A stretch of 62,000 nt of DNA from Lingula anatina (Eukaryota; Brachiopoda; Lingulata; Lingulida; Lingulidae): contig NW_019775759.1 of NCBI RefSeq assembly GCF_001039355.2, positions 19,258-81,257 on the forward strand, in the 5' to 3' direction. Position 1 is the first letter of the stretch; the number at the start of each line of letters is the position of its first letter. Under the pieces are notes generated by a model. The model was not told where the DNA came from and made no database searches. It was given only the letters and a program-made list of their open reading frames with translations. This document shows positions 12,319 to 24,549 of the stretch, piece by piece. The position numbers and the translations under genes are program-made.

Positions 12319-12428
12319 CTTAGCAAATCAAGATGGCCTAGAGAGCGGTACCTCGAGCTCGTCTTAGCGGATCCTTCAGTCGCAGAGAACGAAAGTATGT
12401 AGAATGGTTTCTGTCGACCAGCTTTATA
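12319..12428 (-). promoter_or_regulatory. Orphan promoter and leader exon, copy 0 of the EF-hand peptide gene array
   Basis: A minus-strand TATAAAG box at 12,422-12,428 is followed by a leader exon that ends TTGATTTGCTAAG|GTAAGATC (donor at 12,318). Its sequence closely matches the TATA box plus exon 1 of the two intact genes at 22,930-23,033 and 32,977-33,080. The coding exons expected at lower coordinates are absent: intron 1 runs about 280 bp and then meets the foldback element at 12,041. I found no EF-hand or signal exon between there and position 1. The copy is therefore either truncated, or its coding part was lost or lies outside the window. Confidence 0.75.
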
Positions 12429-13705
12429 CCGTTAAGGTCGTGTTTTTTTTTCCAACTTATCTTATCAGGAGAGCAGTGTCACTACGTGATTCCTTTGTTA
12501 CATTTCCAGAAAAAATGAGGCTTGTCTCTTTCTCAAAAAAACATGTCACACCGATAAGAATAATGATTACTAGGAATCATAAATTCTCTGAATAATATGG
12601 GCGACTGAATTTCGAATAAACTGTGTAGAGCATACATAATCAAGGTCATATTTACATTTTCTATTTTAGATTTATTTTGTTGACCAGTCGGCTAAGAAAG
12701 TTGGAGGACAACGTGACTCCTTTGCATTTCATATCTTTAACAGATGTTTATAGCAATGAAAATGCAAATTTATAAGGTCTTTGTCGACGAAATTCTGGTA
12801 TGAGCGACGTAATACAATTTGATATATCGTAAATAATTTATAGTGACCCTGTTTAAAATTAGCCCAGTGCAAAATAAGATTTTCATTAGTAATTCTTATT
12901 CTCTACTTTAAACTACTTCGCTACTGTCCAGCGAGAATTTTTACATGGAATCTATGAATACTGAGTACTGTTCTCCGGTGGCACGATTGTCGTCATCGGA
13001 CCACGTGACCACGTAGCTCATTAACTCCCAAGCCGAGCAAATAGGACGTTTTTTAAACGCCAACNTACCGTTAAGGTCGTGTTTTTTTTTCCAACTTATC
13101 TTATCAGGAGAGCAGTGTCACTACGTGATTCCTTTGTTACATTTCCAGAAAAAATGAGGCTTGTCTCTTTCTCAAAAAAACATGTCACACCGATAAGAAT
13201 AATGATTACTAGGAATCATAAATTCTCTGAATAATATGGGCGACTGAATTTCGAATAAACTGTGTAGAGCATACATAATCAAGGTCATATTTACATTTTC
13301 TATTTTAGATTTATTTTGTTGACCAGTCGGCTAAGAAAGTTGGAGGACAACGTGACTCCTTTGCATTTCATATCTTTAACAGATGTTTATAGCAATGAAA
13401 ATGCAAATTTATAAGGTCTTTGTCGACGAAATTCTGGTATGAGCGACGTAATACAATTTGATATATCGTAAATAATTTATAGTGACCCTGTTTAAAATTA
13501 GCCCAGTGCAAAATAAGATTTTCATTAGTAATTCTTATTCTCTACTTTAAACTACTTCGCTACTGTCCAGCGAGAATTTTTACATGGAATCTATGAATAC
13601 TGAGTACTGTTCTCCGGTGGCACGATTGTCGTCATCGGACCACGTGACCACGTAGCTCATTAACTCCCAAGCCGAGCAAATAGGACGTTTTTTAAAGCCA
13701 ACAAT
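12427..13705. repeat. Perfect 638-bp direct duplication joined by a single n
   Basis: The sequence from 12,427 to 13,065 is repeated from 13,067 to about 13,705 with no visible difference until the last few bases. It covers the region upstream of the copy-0 TATA box. The n at 13,066 and perfect identity point to an assembly duplicate. Confidence 0.8.
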
Positions 13706-13849
13706 TTACAAAATGAGCTTTTAATTTGTGTATTTGGATAAAGATATCGTTAGTTGGGCATGTTTTTTGAAGAATATGTTCCGTTCAGGCCATTCTGACG
13801 GCATGACGCAAATCCTTTAATGACATCTTAAGTGTCATCATGAGCCATG

Positions 13850-13930
13850 AAATCCATGTGAGACTCGTAAGGGGTCGAACTTCCGTTCCGAAAGACCATC
13901 AGGCCATTGTCTAGAAGCGGATGGCATTAA
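13850..13930 (-). repeat. tRNA-derived SINE-like head, copy 1
   Basis: On the minus strand a box-A-like segment (CTGATGGTCTTTCGG) is followed by a weaker box-B-like segment (GTTCGACCCC). Best judged by comparison with the copy at 23,650-23,740. Confidence 0.35.
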
Positions 13931-16000
13931 ATGAGGAACTAAAAGAGAAATGCAAGGGGTGGTATCCGCCTTACAACTGACACCTCTTATGTAAGAAAAC
14001 TAAATTGTTACCTCCGACAATCAACATAAAATAAGTTTTAGTACAGTTAACAGTGAATATTATATTACATACATTTCATGCATAATTACAGTTATTTTAT
14101 ACCTGATCTATTTTGAAGATATTGATGAAACTGAGAAGATAAAAGATTACCGTGAATGCAATATTCCTAGAATAAAAACAACTTACATTTGTATACACGA
14201 AAAGAATTTACTGTTAAATATAGACTCAATGGGTTGGAAAAATTGCTCTGTTTTGTCTTCGGGGTTAATAGGCGAAATTTCTGTTTGTGATCTCGAGCTG
14301 CGGATTTGTGATTTGTGAAGGATTGGTCCGGCGTCACCAGCCTAACTGTAAAAGTTACGGATGAATTTTGATGAATGTTTCAGAATAGGTATTAAATGGG
14401 CAAGCGTAAAAGGAGCACGGGCTTTTATAAGTAATACACGAAAAGAATTTACTGTTAAATATAGACTCAATGGGTTGCTCTGTTTTGTCTTCGGGGTTAA
14501 TTATAATAGGCGAAATTTCTGTTTGTGATCTCGAGCTGCGGATTTGTAATTTGCGAAGGACTGGTTCGGCGTCCAACCCACGCCCCCCTCCCCAGCACCG
14601 TAAACTGCCAGTCTGACCACAAGACCACCAGGTCGGTGTTAAAAAGTGGATGGGATTAAGTGAGGCAGCAGAAGAGAAATGCAGGGGGTGGTATCCACCT
14701 TAAAATTGACCCCTCTTATGTAAGTGCACTATTTTTTTTACCCCAACAACCGAGACAAAAAGGTTTTAGTGACAGTTGACGGTGAATATTATATCACATA
14801 TATTTCATACAAAAATACTTTTATTTATACCTGATCTATTTTGAAGACATCGGTGACACTGAGAATATAAAAGATTACCGTGAATTCAATATTCCTAGAA
14901 TAAAAACAACTTTTTTTTTTTCTCTCACCTTGTGGGGAGTATTATCAAGGCCATGGGGGGATCCGCTGCCCGACTTCGATGCGCTTTTAGTTTAGTTTAG
15001 TTAGGTTACCCCCGCCCTTGGACATAATAACGTAATTTTGTCCATGCCCCGCCAGGGACTTTAGGTATTCGCCTCCGTTATTCCATTGTATTTCTTCTGT
15101 TTTTGTTTTATTTTGTTTGTTACCCGCTTAACTCTAAAAGTTAGCCCAAGAGGCTTTACCTACTCAACAGCCAGTACACTTGTTGGTAATGGGTGCAGCA
15201 AAGTCCCTTTTTTGAAAGGCTATATGTTATGAGGTTATATATGTAGACTCACTGGGTTAAAAAAATTGCTTTGTTTCAGGTCTTATAGGCGAAATTTCCG
15301 TTTGTGATCTCGAGCTTCGGATTTGTGATTTGTGAAGGACTGGTACGGCGTCCAACCCACGCCCCCTTCCCTTCCCTGCACCGTAAAATGTCACACTGAC
15401 CACAAGACCATCAGGTCGGTGTAAAGAAGAGATTAAATGAAGACTCAGAGGAGAAATGCAGGGGGTATCGGCCTTAAAATTGACCCATCTTATGTAAGAA
15501 AACTAATTTTTTACCCCAACAACCGAGATAAAATAAGATTTAGTGGCAGTTAACAGTGAATAGTGTATCATAAATTTCATGCATAGATACGTTTATTTCA
15601 TACCTGATCTATTTTGAAGACATCGGCGACTATGAGAAGATAAAAGATTACCGTGAATTCAATATTCGTAGAATAAAAACAACTTTTACATTTGTATTTT
15701 GTCTCACCTTGTGAGGGGCATTACCAAGGCCATGGGGGAATCCGCTGCTCGACTTCGATGTGCTTTTAGTTTACTTTGGTATGTGGATAGGCCTGTTATT
15801 GGCGAATTTCCCGTTTGCAATCTTTAGCTACGGATTTGTGATCGCGAACGCCGAATTAACGAGTTAAACTTTGATTTCATGGTACAAATTTTTTTTTATT
15901 AGAATGGATAATTACTACCACGAGAAAGGGTGTCCCCAAAGATACCCCTGAAAGAGGGTTGGGGGGGGGGGGGCACAGAAAATTGTGCGTCCTGGATTCG
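13930..16000. repeat. Block of interspersed repeats upstream of array copy 0
   Basis: At least three diverged copies of one repeat follow each other. Shared landmarks are the SINE-like heads at about 14,580-14,640 and 15,355-15,425 (GACCACAAGACCA-CAGGTCGG), the phrase ACCTGATCTATTTTGAAGA at about 14,101, 14,828 and 15,602, and GATCTCGAGCTGCGGATTTG at 14,290, 14,527 and 15,306. The phrase AAAATTGCTCTGTTTTGTCTTC near 14,238 also recurs at 24,328 and 31,399. A poly-G run of 15-16 lies at about 15,958-15,973. The short ORFs are not conserved between copies, and I see no gene. Confidence 0.6.
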
Positions 16001-17148
16001 CTACTGATTTTAAATGTGTCTAGATGATGTTAAGAATCACTTTAAAAAGCCCAATTGCAAGTGCTTTAATCATATATCACTGAAAGTGGGCCATATTTAC
16101 CGTTTTGTACAAATCATCCTGTCCCTTTTGGAGCCTCAATTCAAATCACGTGTTCATCCAATGAATACTCTGTGCAACGTGTATATTTCAGTTCGGTTAA
16201 AACATCGGAGCAGAAAAATATTTGCAACGAAGTATTTTTGCTGAAAGTTTCCGCATGTTCGTGTAAACTATGCATACTACAGTCACTAACGCGAGTGAAA
16301 AGTGGCAAAATGAGTTCATCTGATTGCTAATTGAGTGTATTAACAAACGCTGAAAAACATCTATGCAAACTTCCCCAGTTATTTGTGAGGAGGGCGACCA
16401 AGGCTAAGGGAATATCCGAAATGAAGATTAGACCCGTTTTATTTTAGAGAATTTTATGCTTATCGTGATTATATAAAATGACTTTGCTGGGAATGATTGG
16501 TTTTGGCTGTTCTCGGCGTATGGAAGTTAATGATATTAACCTAAGGTCCGTAACGTTTATACAGTGTACCGTGCTATTGATGCTTCATCTACCCTTTGAC
16601 ATCTCTCGTCGTTAACTGTCAGTACCATCATAAATGTTCCTGACATCATCAATATTTCATAAACTAGCTCAGTTATGGTTAACATAGACGCTAAGTATTC
16701 GTCGATATCCTCTATACTTGTCTCCTTAAAAATTCGATGAAACGGATGTCATTTGAAATGTGAGGTCGTTTTCGATGAGATATGTGAGACGGAATTTCCC
16801 TGAGTGAAATTGTATCTCAAAACTAAGTCTCAAATTCCTATATACAGAGCGTTGATTTATCACTCATCCTTGTGTTAGTGGTACACACTGAAATCACAAT
16901 TCACCTCTTTATCAACGGTCACTGATTCTCAATATATATGTCTATTGACCATATAAACTATTAAAAGAGGGCGGAAGGTTTGTTTGTCCAAGTGGAACTT
17001 AGCTTACATCAGTCTAGCAACTTAAAATCACTGAAAAACTTATTACTAAATTTATCTGTTTTGTCAAAAAACAAACAAACAAAAATGGACAAAATTTGAA
17101 ATCTTTGATACTGTCGCTCTCAGCACCATCTCACATTCTCCAATCCAT

Positions 17149-17330
17149 TTATTTTATTTTCTTCTGCAGTAGAAAATTTGCAACTTTGCAGGAAGCGAGT
17201 ATGATGTCTATCGTCTCAGGAGTGATGCCCAAATATTTTTCTCTTTGGATTTTAACGACTTCATACATGTTACTTAAATTGCCTTCCAGTAGGCCTACAC
17301 TGAAAAGTGGATAGTTAAAAAGATTAAAGA
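17149..17330 (-). pseudogene. Tyrosine-recombinase (DIRS/Ngaro-like) fragment
   Basis: The minus-strand segment reads EVVKIQREKYLGITPETIDI followed by ILASCKVANFLLQKK and then a stop. It resembles the N-terminal part of retrotransposon tyrosine recombinases, where 'G(I/L)S.ETI.IILASWR..T.KQY' is typical. The usual Trp after ILAS is Cys here, and nothing of the catalytic domain follows. The same fragment with few changes is at 25,712-25,880, because both lie in the duplicated unit. It could instead be a conserved terminal exon (an AG acceptor, CCACTTTTCAG, precedes it), but no partner exon was found. Confidence 0.4.
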
Positions 17331-18734
17331 AACAAGCAAAATAGTAGAGAGAAAAAAAGCTAAGAGAGAACACTACAGTCAATAGCTATCACACGCCGAC
17401 TCCTTCGGCAATGTTTCAGCAATGTTAAACCAGTGGTATGCATTTCTTCTTTGCTGTTTTTATGGATAAGCCTGTACTTTAAATAAAATGATTTGCTTCC
17501 CTAGTTAGATATTGTTTTCAGTATTATCAAATAGTAATACAGCATAAAAATTTACATTTAAACTGCTTGGCTTGTATTGTTTTTCTTTTAATTTCAGTTT
17601 TGCTGCTGGGAGGATATTTTTGTACAGAATTTGCTTTTAGAGAATCTAAAAAAATTAAAATAAAAGTTTTAACAAATACATGTAGGACATGACAAAGACA
17701 TCTCTTGTTATGTAAAATATGACTGAATTTTTTTCTCACTTTAATTGCTTTTTTATGATTCATTTCAGTTTAACAAGTGTGGCAAGAGGCAAAGTAAAGA
17801 AATTTCGTTCCAAGGTCTTTCACTGCCAGGTCAATCAATTGCCTCTACATCAAGTCTGATTGCACTGGAGACCCAACCTTCCGGGAATGTCACTCCGCCA
17901 ATCACACGAGGCACAGGTTTCTGCTTTAAGAGTACCATACTATACTCAGCATTATGGGAATAGAGGGGAGAGGATGAGGGGAACCGCATATTCAAAAAAC
18001 TTAATCAGTATGTATTTGCAAGAAGTGCAACGGAGAGTATAAGACACCAGCACAATCTGGTAGACTGGTACTGTTGTGAGACAGACACTGCATCTTTTAG
18101 GGACATACATGTACATCAATATGTATACGGCATGATATTGACATTGATCACAATTTATCTTATGGCCTCAAAGTTTTTTTAAAGTGCCTGAATGGCATGA
18201 TAAATATTGTCAGTAAGAAAATAAAAATATTTTATGTACAGCAGCTTGACATCTTTTGTATGTATTAACCAGCAGTTTTAACTGCCAAACTTGTGTGTGA
18301 TTTGAGGGTGATTGGTCAGGTGATAGAGAGGAGCATCACCCAGGTACAATGTAGATCCATGACAGAGTTTTTGGTTTAAAGTCGCATGTGTCGAGATTTT
18401 GACGTGTTTCCTCGGTTATCCTGAATTCCTGAGTGCTCTTGTTTTTTTTCCAGCAAAATCAAATACTAATTTAAAGACAAATAGTTTTTAGTTTTAAAAA
18501 AGTTAAAAATATTCCGATATTAATTGTCAAATCTCCTCTGTTATCATAGAGACTGATCGAATCTGAAAATCGTAATTTTTGCCCTAAGCATGTGAACTTT
18601 TTTTACTGGGTATCATTTATTATTAGTTGTACGAGCATACATGTTAATCAATGTCTTTCATTATTGTTTTAATCTTCTTTTTTCTCACTTATTTTCTATT
18701 TTCAACTCTTATTTCCTTAATCTTAACCTTTCCT

Positions 18735-18800
18735 TTCTTTCTTTCTTTCTTTCTTTTCAATCTAAACATTTTCTTTCTTTTCTTTCTTTCTTTCTAGGTC
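18735..18800. repeat. (TTTC)n simple repeat
   Basis: Runs of TTTC/TTCT with one interruption; a related run is at about 26,627-26,695 in the next unit. Confidence 0.85.
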
Positions 18801-18904
18801 TCTTTTTTACTTTCTTTCATATCCACTGTCTTAATTTTCCTTTCTTACTGTCTTTATAAATGGATGGTCGGTTATGCCCAAATATTTTACTTTCGCTTTT
18901 TGGA

Positions 18905-21900
18905 TATAACGACTTCATAGCTTTATTGTCTTACTTTTAGGCCTATACTGCAAAGTGGATTGTGAGAAAAGAAAACAAACAAACAAAAAATTCAACACTA
19001 GCATGATTTAATTCAAAACAAAGGGCAGTTAGGTAAACGGAAGACATACAGTGATGGAAAAATGTCGTATTCAAAATGATTAAAAAACTGACACTTTGAA
19101 TTTTTACAAAAGTTCTCATGTACCGGCCAGTAAAGGCAGTTCTCTTGTACACTTTCAGGATTTCCTTCAAGAATGAGTGACTCGATATCAGGAGGAATAC
19201 TTTTCAATGATTGGTTGCTAAAGGATTCGCCCGTGTTTTGGCATGCTGTATTTGGCCCTGAAAATAAATAAACTGTGTAATTAATTAAACATGTACCGTA
19301 GTAGGTCAAGGTTTAGATGTAACTTTAACCTAATTGGTTTTTTAGATTTAGACTCGTTTAGTTACGAGCATTATTTGGGCCTACATTTTTTTATTAAGTC
19401 CATTATTAGAACTGCCCACGTTTACATCAACATCTTACAGCAACTGCTATATGCCAGCTACATATACATGTATATAAAGTAGCTACAATTATGCATATCA
19501 ATTAATGCAAGGAATCAAAAGGGTTACATTTTATTTTTCTAATAAAGAAAGCGCTATGTCTTGACATTAATTACGTCTATAATCACCTTTCAAGCTTTAT
19601 TGTTGAGCAGGTCTTGAAGCTCAGCAAGCTCCTCCTCGGACATCCCGTCCAACTCATTGTCAAGTTGGTCACTTTCAGCGTCCCCGGTGTCCGCAAAGAT
19701 ATCGTGATTGAGCCGTTCTGAAATTAGGAGATGTTTGGTTGAACTGGAAGTATATTTATGTGAATAAAAGACATTTTTCTAATTTTACACATCGAAACAC
19801 ACGAACATTACTCCAATGAAATTTAAGTGGAAAAGATGCAAATGTATGATTTTTTCCTATTCTAAGGCTTCGTTCACATGCAATGTCTATTTTCTAAAAA
19901 TCTATTTTCTAATCGCGGTATATCTTGTGATCACGGTCTGTGCCCTGAACATCCCGCGGCGTAATTACTCCATGCGTCAAGGTATCAGAATCTCCTCCGA
20001 GCACAGCCGAGAATAAATTACAGCTTTGTATAAGTAACTGGCTCGCGCTGCCAGTAATTTCGCCGCGGGATATTCAGGGCACAGACCGTGATCATAAGAT
20101 ACCGCGAATAGAAAATAGATTTTTAGAAAATAGACATTGCATGTGAACGAAGCCCAAGATCTCTAGGCCTCGGATTGTCGTAGACGGCGGATAAGGGCTA
20201 GCTTTGTAACACATCAGGAAATTAATAACCGACTCCTCATTAACGCCTCATTAACGTATCTCAAAATGAATACACAAATGATAAGTACATTAAACTTACC
20301 CCCAAGGAGGTTAACCTTTGATTGGAAATTATCCAACTCCTCCTGGTCCACGTATCCATCCTCTAGAAAAAAAAACATTATCCAAATTATTTTACAATAA
20401 TTTTCAAATAATGTGTAAACAACTTGAAATAAACATTTAATGGACAATTTTATGGGAGATTGTCTAACTTTTGCAAAGTTAACTTAAACTCCATACGTCT
20501 TTTTCGTGTTTATAAGAATAATGATCACTTTTTGGACAGAGGTTCATGTAGGTGAATTTTTTAAAAACAAGGCAACATACGTAAGAAATTTGAAAGGAAA
20601 ACAATAAAACCGATAAAAAATTAGTAAATCAACAAAGATGACAGGAAGAGGGGAGGGAATGACGTAATTCTTTTTAATTTGGAAAACTACTTTACCGTTG
20701 GTGTCGAGTTCCTCCATCGCCTCGGGATCCTTTACGTCGTGTAGTGATATCTTGCCGTCGCCATCCAAATCATTCAACATAAACTTGGAGTTGTTTTCCT
20801 GAAACGTACATATTAGGAAAATTAAAACGCTAAGGTAACTGATATCAATGGAGAAATACTGAAAGAAATGAATGAGAAATAATTTGATTTTTAATATCTC
20901 AAGGTGACACTTTGTCCATAGCATTTTCAAAAGCGATTTATTATAAATTGTGCAAGCGGAGACGAACGAATGGAGATTGATGCAATGCATTAGGTGAGCT
21001 TCACAGCCGATTGTGTGTTTTTCTCGTCGGGAGGGCCGGGGGTGGGTGGGGTGGGGGTGTTACGTGTTTCCAAGCTTTGGAGCTACTTGTACAATCCCTC
21101 CTTCCTTCCAGTACATGTATTACAAGAGACAAAACTAAGCAATTTTCCATCCCTGTGCACTACATGTTACATAAATCTATCTGCATCTTCCATTTGCCTT
21201 TCTTTGTCAAGAAAAATAAATTCAAAGAAAATCCTTGTGTACCCGACAATCCCACCCACCCCTTCTCCCTTAGTAAAATTTGACAGCGCAGTCATTTCTT
21301 ATGGCAGGAAACGTTTTCCATTTCGGAATTATGGAGTTTTTTTAAGGGTAGCGGTTTGAGAAAGCAGTTTTATCCAACAAACGCCTGCAAGGGGTATACT
21401 AGTAAGTCTGAAAGGATTAACATCTCTTCCCCCCACTTCCCCCATCCCTTCACCCCGTCTCAATTCAAAACCAATCATAAATATCTGTGAGTACTTACAT
21501 CTCCGGCTACTGCGACCGCAGCTTTAATTGCCTTGTAAGTTTTGACAACTCTAACCACCGTCCTCACTACTCTAACGGCCCTGGAAACATGCATACACTG
21601 TATATTGCAACCGTTGATATCGTTTGATTAACAAATAAATGGATTATATATCGAATAAAGAAACAATTGATTATCTATCAATTTGTGACGAAAAATGAAA
21701 AAAGGTAGGTTTTAGCCAAAGTTGTTTATCTATTATAATTTGTAAATGATATGCTAAATAAATTCAGATTTTATGGCTAGCTGTAACAACAAAAGAAGTA
21801 ATTTTTGTCTTGCACTCAAATAAGTGCTTTGACTTTTTTTGTTTTGTCGTATATTGAAATATGTTTTACCTTCTCCAGACTCTTCGAAGTCGCCAACTTT

Positions 21901-23002
21901 TTCCATCCTGTGGCATAAGGGCCACGAAAAATATCAGAGCAAAAAGACAAAATGCCAACTTCATGATGATCTTCGATATCTGAAAAAGTATTAACTTAAC
22001 GTGTATTTTTCGAGTTGATACGATTTGTAAGATAATATTGCACACCAAATAATTTTTGCTGCAATTCAAATGTACCAAAAAAAAAAAAAAAAAAAAAATC
22101 CATCTATGCCATTGGTGCTGATTTAATTGAAAATCTTTAAAAAATCAGAATAAGGAGATTACAACATAATTAAAAAAAAAAAAAAAAAAAATCAATGTCA
22201 CTGAATAAGGCCTAAGCAGACATTTGTTCAATCTGTAATGAAAGACACCAGTCTTTCTGGTATAAGAAAACACAAATTCTTCACCTTTTGAACTGTTTCC
22301 TATTTTTAAAACGGCATCTATAATATCATCTTTATATGCAGACACTGTGTGGGTGTTTGAGTGGTTTGATCACTGTGTCTGTCCGTGTTATTGCTGTCGC
22401 CATCCGAAACACCAGTCCCCGTAATCGCCAAACCATATTTTTGCTTTTCTTATATTGAGTGGCTTTGTTTGGTTAAAAGGGTTGCTTGCCAAAATCAGCA
22501 TGATCGGATTGTACTTACAAACGTCACTGATTTTTAACGTGTAACCCATAAGTGCCAAACCGTATTTTTTTTTCATTTTGCTTCAAATTTGCTGAGTGGC
22601 TTTGAATTTTAATGAGGCATGTTCCTTCCGAAAATCAACACGTATGGTTTATGAAAGTAATGCAATTTTATGTTATGTTATATTATCTTATGTTATGCTA
22701 TGTTGTGTTATTAATTTATTTGTAAATAATATTACAATGTGATTTTCTGTTTCGTGTCCGTGTAATTGTCAGCTTTGCTGCCTGATCTTTTATCTCTTTT
22801 CGCGAATAGTTAATAGCCTTTTTAAAATCGTTCTAAGATACATTAAAATCAGGCGGAACAATAGGCCTACGGTACTGTTGAATATATGCAGGATTGATTC
22901 TTTAAATAATGTTAAAGAAACGATCTTACCTTAGCAAATCAAGATGGCCTAGAGAGCGGTAAATCGTATTGGCGGATCCTACAGTCGCAGAGAACCACAG
23001 TA
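18905..23002 (-). CDS. Gene A: secreted cationic-peptide precursor with EF-hand pro-domain (candidate antimicrobial peptide)
   Basis: Exons (minus): leader 22,930 to about 23,002; 21,870-21,979 (ATG at 21,964); 21,499-21,580; 20,696-20,798; 20,300-20,362; 19,587-19,717 (stop at 19,590-19,592); 3'-UTR exon from 19,257, with AATAAA at 18,922-18,927. All junctions are GT/AG and phases agree, giving 156 residues. Residues 1 to about 22 form a signal peptide (MKLAFCLFALIFFVALMPQD). Residues 23-59 are Arg/Lys/Val-rich and amphipathic (SWRLRRVWRR, then VRVVRTVVRVVK), with about +10 net charge and no Cys. EF-hand loop 1 is DLDGDGKISLHD (69-80) and loop 2 is DTNEDGYVDQEE (91-102), both with Ca-binding positions filled. 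The tail is very acidic (DGMSEEELAELQDLL). Known AMP precursors often pair a cationic peptide with an acidic pro-piece; that this is one is inference. A different EF-hand secreted protein is possible. Confidence 0.75.
19866..20154. mobile_element. MITE in intron 5 of gene A
   Basis: Inverted termini of about 90 bp: GGCTTCGTTCACATGCAATG at the left and its inverse at the right, continuing into TCTATTTTCTAAAAATCTAT and the CCGCGGG/CCCGCGG region. It has no coding capacity. It is absent from the matching intron of gene B, so it inserted after the duplication or was lost from B. Confidence 0.85.
20991..21498. other. Intron 3 of gene A
   Basis: Intronic sequence containing a G-rich run (about 21,030-21,060). 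Open frames here are not conserved in the matching intron of gene B and are not genes. Confidence 0.6.
22079..22190. repeat. Poly-A tracts in intron 1 of gene A
   Basis: Two A-runs of about 20 each (22,078-22,098 and 22,170-22,190). They may mark retroposed ends or simple slippage. Confidence 0.7.
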
Positions 23003-23026
23003 TGTGGAATGGTTTCCGTCCGCCAA

Positions 23027-23033
23027 CTTTATA
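23027..23033 (-). promoter_or_regulatory. TATA box of gene A
   Basis: TATAAAG on the minus strand, about 30 bp before the inferred start of the leader exon. It is conserved in spacing with TATA boxes at 12,422-12,428 and 33,074-33,080. The flanking sequence is also kept among the three copies. Confidence 0.7.
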
Positions 23034-23649
23034 CTGTAAAAGTCGTGACTTTCTCAAACTTATCTGATCAGGAGAGCAGTGCCACTCGACGATTCCTTTG
23101 TTATATTTCCAGAAAAATGGGACTAGCCTCTTTCACAGAAGCAGGTCAAACTGATAAGACTATTGATTACTGGGAATCATAAATTCTCTTAATAATACGG
23201 ACAACTGAATTTCGAATAAACTGTGTAGGGCATTATCAAGGTCATATGGTAGACACGATGCGCCAGTGTTATTTTCCATTTTAGATTTATTTTGATGACC
23301 AGGCAATTGACGACTGGGAAAGTAGGAGGACATCAGAAAACGTGACTCCGCTGCGTTTTAATTTTTAACAGATGTTTATAGCAGTGAGAATGCAAATGTA
23401 TTAGGTCTTTGTCGTCGAAATTCTGGTATCAGCGAAGTAATACAATTTGATATATCATAAATAATTGAGAGTGACCCTGTTTAAAATTACCCAGTACAAA
23501 AGAAGATTTTCATTAGATATTCTAATGATATATATAACTTGTGAATTATTCTCTAATTTAAACTGCTTCGCTACTGTCCAGTGAGAATTTTTACATGGAA
23601 TCTATGAATATTGGGTACTAGATGGAAAAAATGTCATCATGGATCATGA

Positions 23650-23740
23650 AATCCATGTGGAATACGTAAGGTATCGAACCCACACTCTCCCGCTCAAAAA
23701 ATGGACACTATGACCACAAGACCATCAGGTCGACGTAAAG
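23650..23740 (-). repeat. tRNA-derived SINE-like head
   Basis: On the minus strand TGATGGTCTTGTGGTC resembles a pol III A box and GGGTTCGATACC resembles a B box, about 40 bp apart as in a tRNA. The acceptor arms do not pair, so it is not a working tRNA. Relatives lie upstream of each array promoter: about 13,850, 14,580, 15,355 and 34,185-34,230. Confidence 0.6.
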
Positions 23741-24104
23741 AAGAGGATGAGATTAAGTGAGGAAGTAGAAGAGAAATGCAGGGGGTGGTATCCACCTTAA
23801 AACTGACCCATCTTATGTAAGAAAACTTGATGTTTAACCCTATTAACAACCGGGATGAAATAAATTTTAGTGACAGTTAACAGTGGATACAATATAACAT
23901 ATATTTCATGCATCCTATTTTATACCTGATCTATTTTGAAGACATCGGCGACACTGAGAAGATAAAAGATTACCATGAATTCAAAATTCGTAGAAAGAAA
24001 ACAACTTTTGTATTTGTATTTTGACTCTCGTTCTGAGGAGTTTTACCAAGACCATGGGGGAATCCGCTGCTCGACTTCGATGCGCTTTTAGCTTATTTTA
24101 GTTT

Positions 24105-24440
24105 TGTTACCCCTGCCAGGGAGTTTAGATATTCATCTACGTTTGTCTTTTTTTCTTCTGTTTTTGTGTCCTTTGTATGTCAGCAGCCTAACTCTAAAAG
24201 TTAGGGATGAAGTTTGATGAATGTTTCAGGATATGTTTTGAATAGGCTGACTTAAAAGGGGCACAGGCTTTTAAAAGTAATAAACGAGAACAATTTTACT
24301 GTTATATGTGGAGCACTGGGTTGGAAAAAATTGCTCTGTTTTGTCTTTTGGCCTAATAGGCGAAATTTCCGTTTGTGATCTCGAGCTGCAGACTTGTGAT
24401 CGCGAATGCCGAATTAACGAGCTTAACTTTGATTTCATGG
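24105..24440 (+). mobile_element. Non-autonomous repeat of the 'GCCAGGGAG...AACTCTAAAAGTTA' family
   Basis: Begins near CCCCTGCCAGGGAGTTTAGA and continues through CCTAACTCTAAAAGTTAGGG, GATGAATGTTTCAGGATA and GATCTCGAGCTGCAG. Related copies are at about 15,005-15,350, 31,235-31,500 and 34,585-34,860. The shape, a self-inverse CCnCCAGGGAGG-like start followed by a conserved 'TTTTGATGAAAnTTTCAGG' core, is shared with the better-preserved element at 29,771-30,033. Confidence 0.5.
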
Positions 24441-24549
24441 CGCAAAGATAAAAAAAAAAAAATTAAGAATGGAGAAGTACCACATGTAGAACGAGAAAGG
24501 ACGTTCCTAAAGATATCCCTGTAAGAGGGGGAGGGAGGAACAGAAAAAT

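Larger units (their letters stand above)
16000..18900. repeat. Array-unit spacer, copy between promoter 0 and gene A
   Basis: This stretch matches 24,550-26,790 closely in the same order, and 34,980-36,400 more weakly. It is therefore part of the tandem unit and not unique sequence. It contains a short recombinase-like fragment (17,149-17,330) and a (TTTC)n run (about 18,735-18,800). The copies differ by many indels, and the small ORFs other than the recombinase fragment are not kept. Nothing else gene-like is seen. Confidence 0.65.

Noticed and set aside
12345-12376. GGTACCTCGAGCTC ... GGATCC looks like a cloning polylinker
   Set aside because: The matching positions in the other two copies (22,955-22,980 and 33,005-33,025) show ordinary variants such as GGTAAATCGTATTGG and GGAACCTCGTCTTGG in identical surroundings, so this is natural sequence and not vector.
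19013-19257. Reading frame after the acceptor TTTATTTTCAG, starting GPNTACQNTGESF
   Set aside because: The exon is probably real, but it lies after the stop codon. The frame is not kept in the matching exon of gene B (27,138 downward) because of small indels, so it is treated as 3' UTR.
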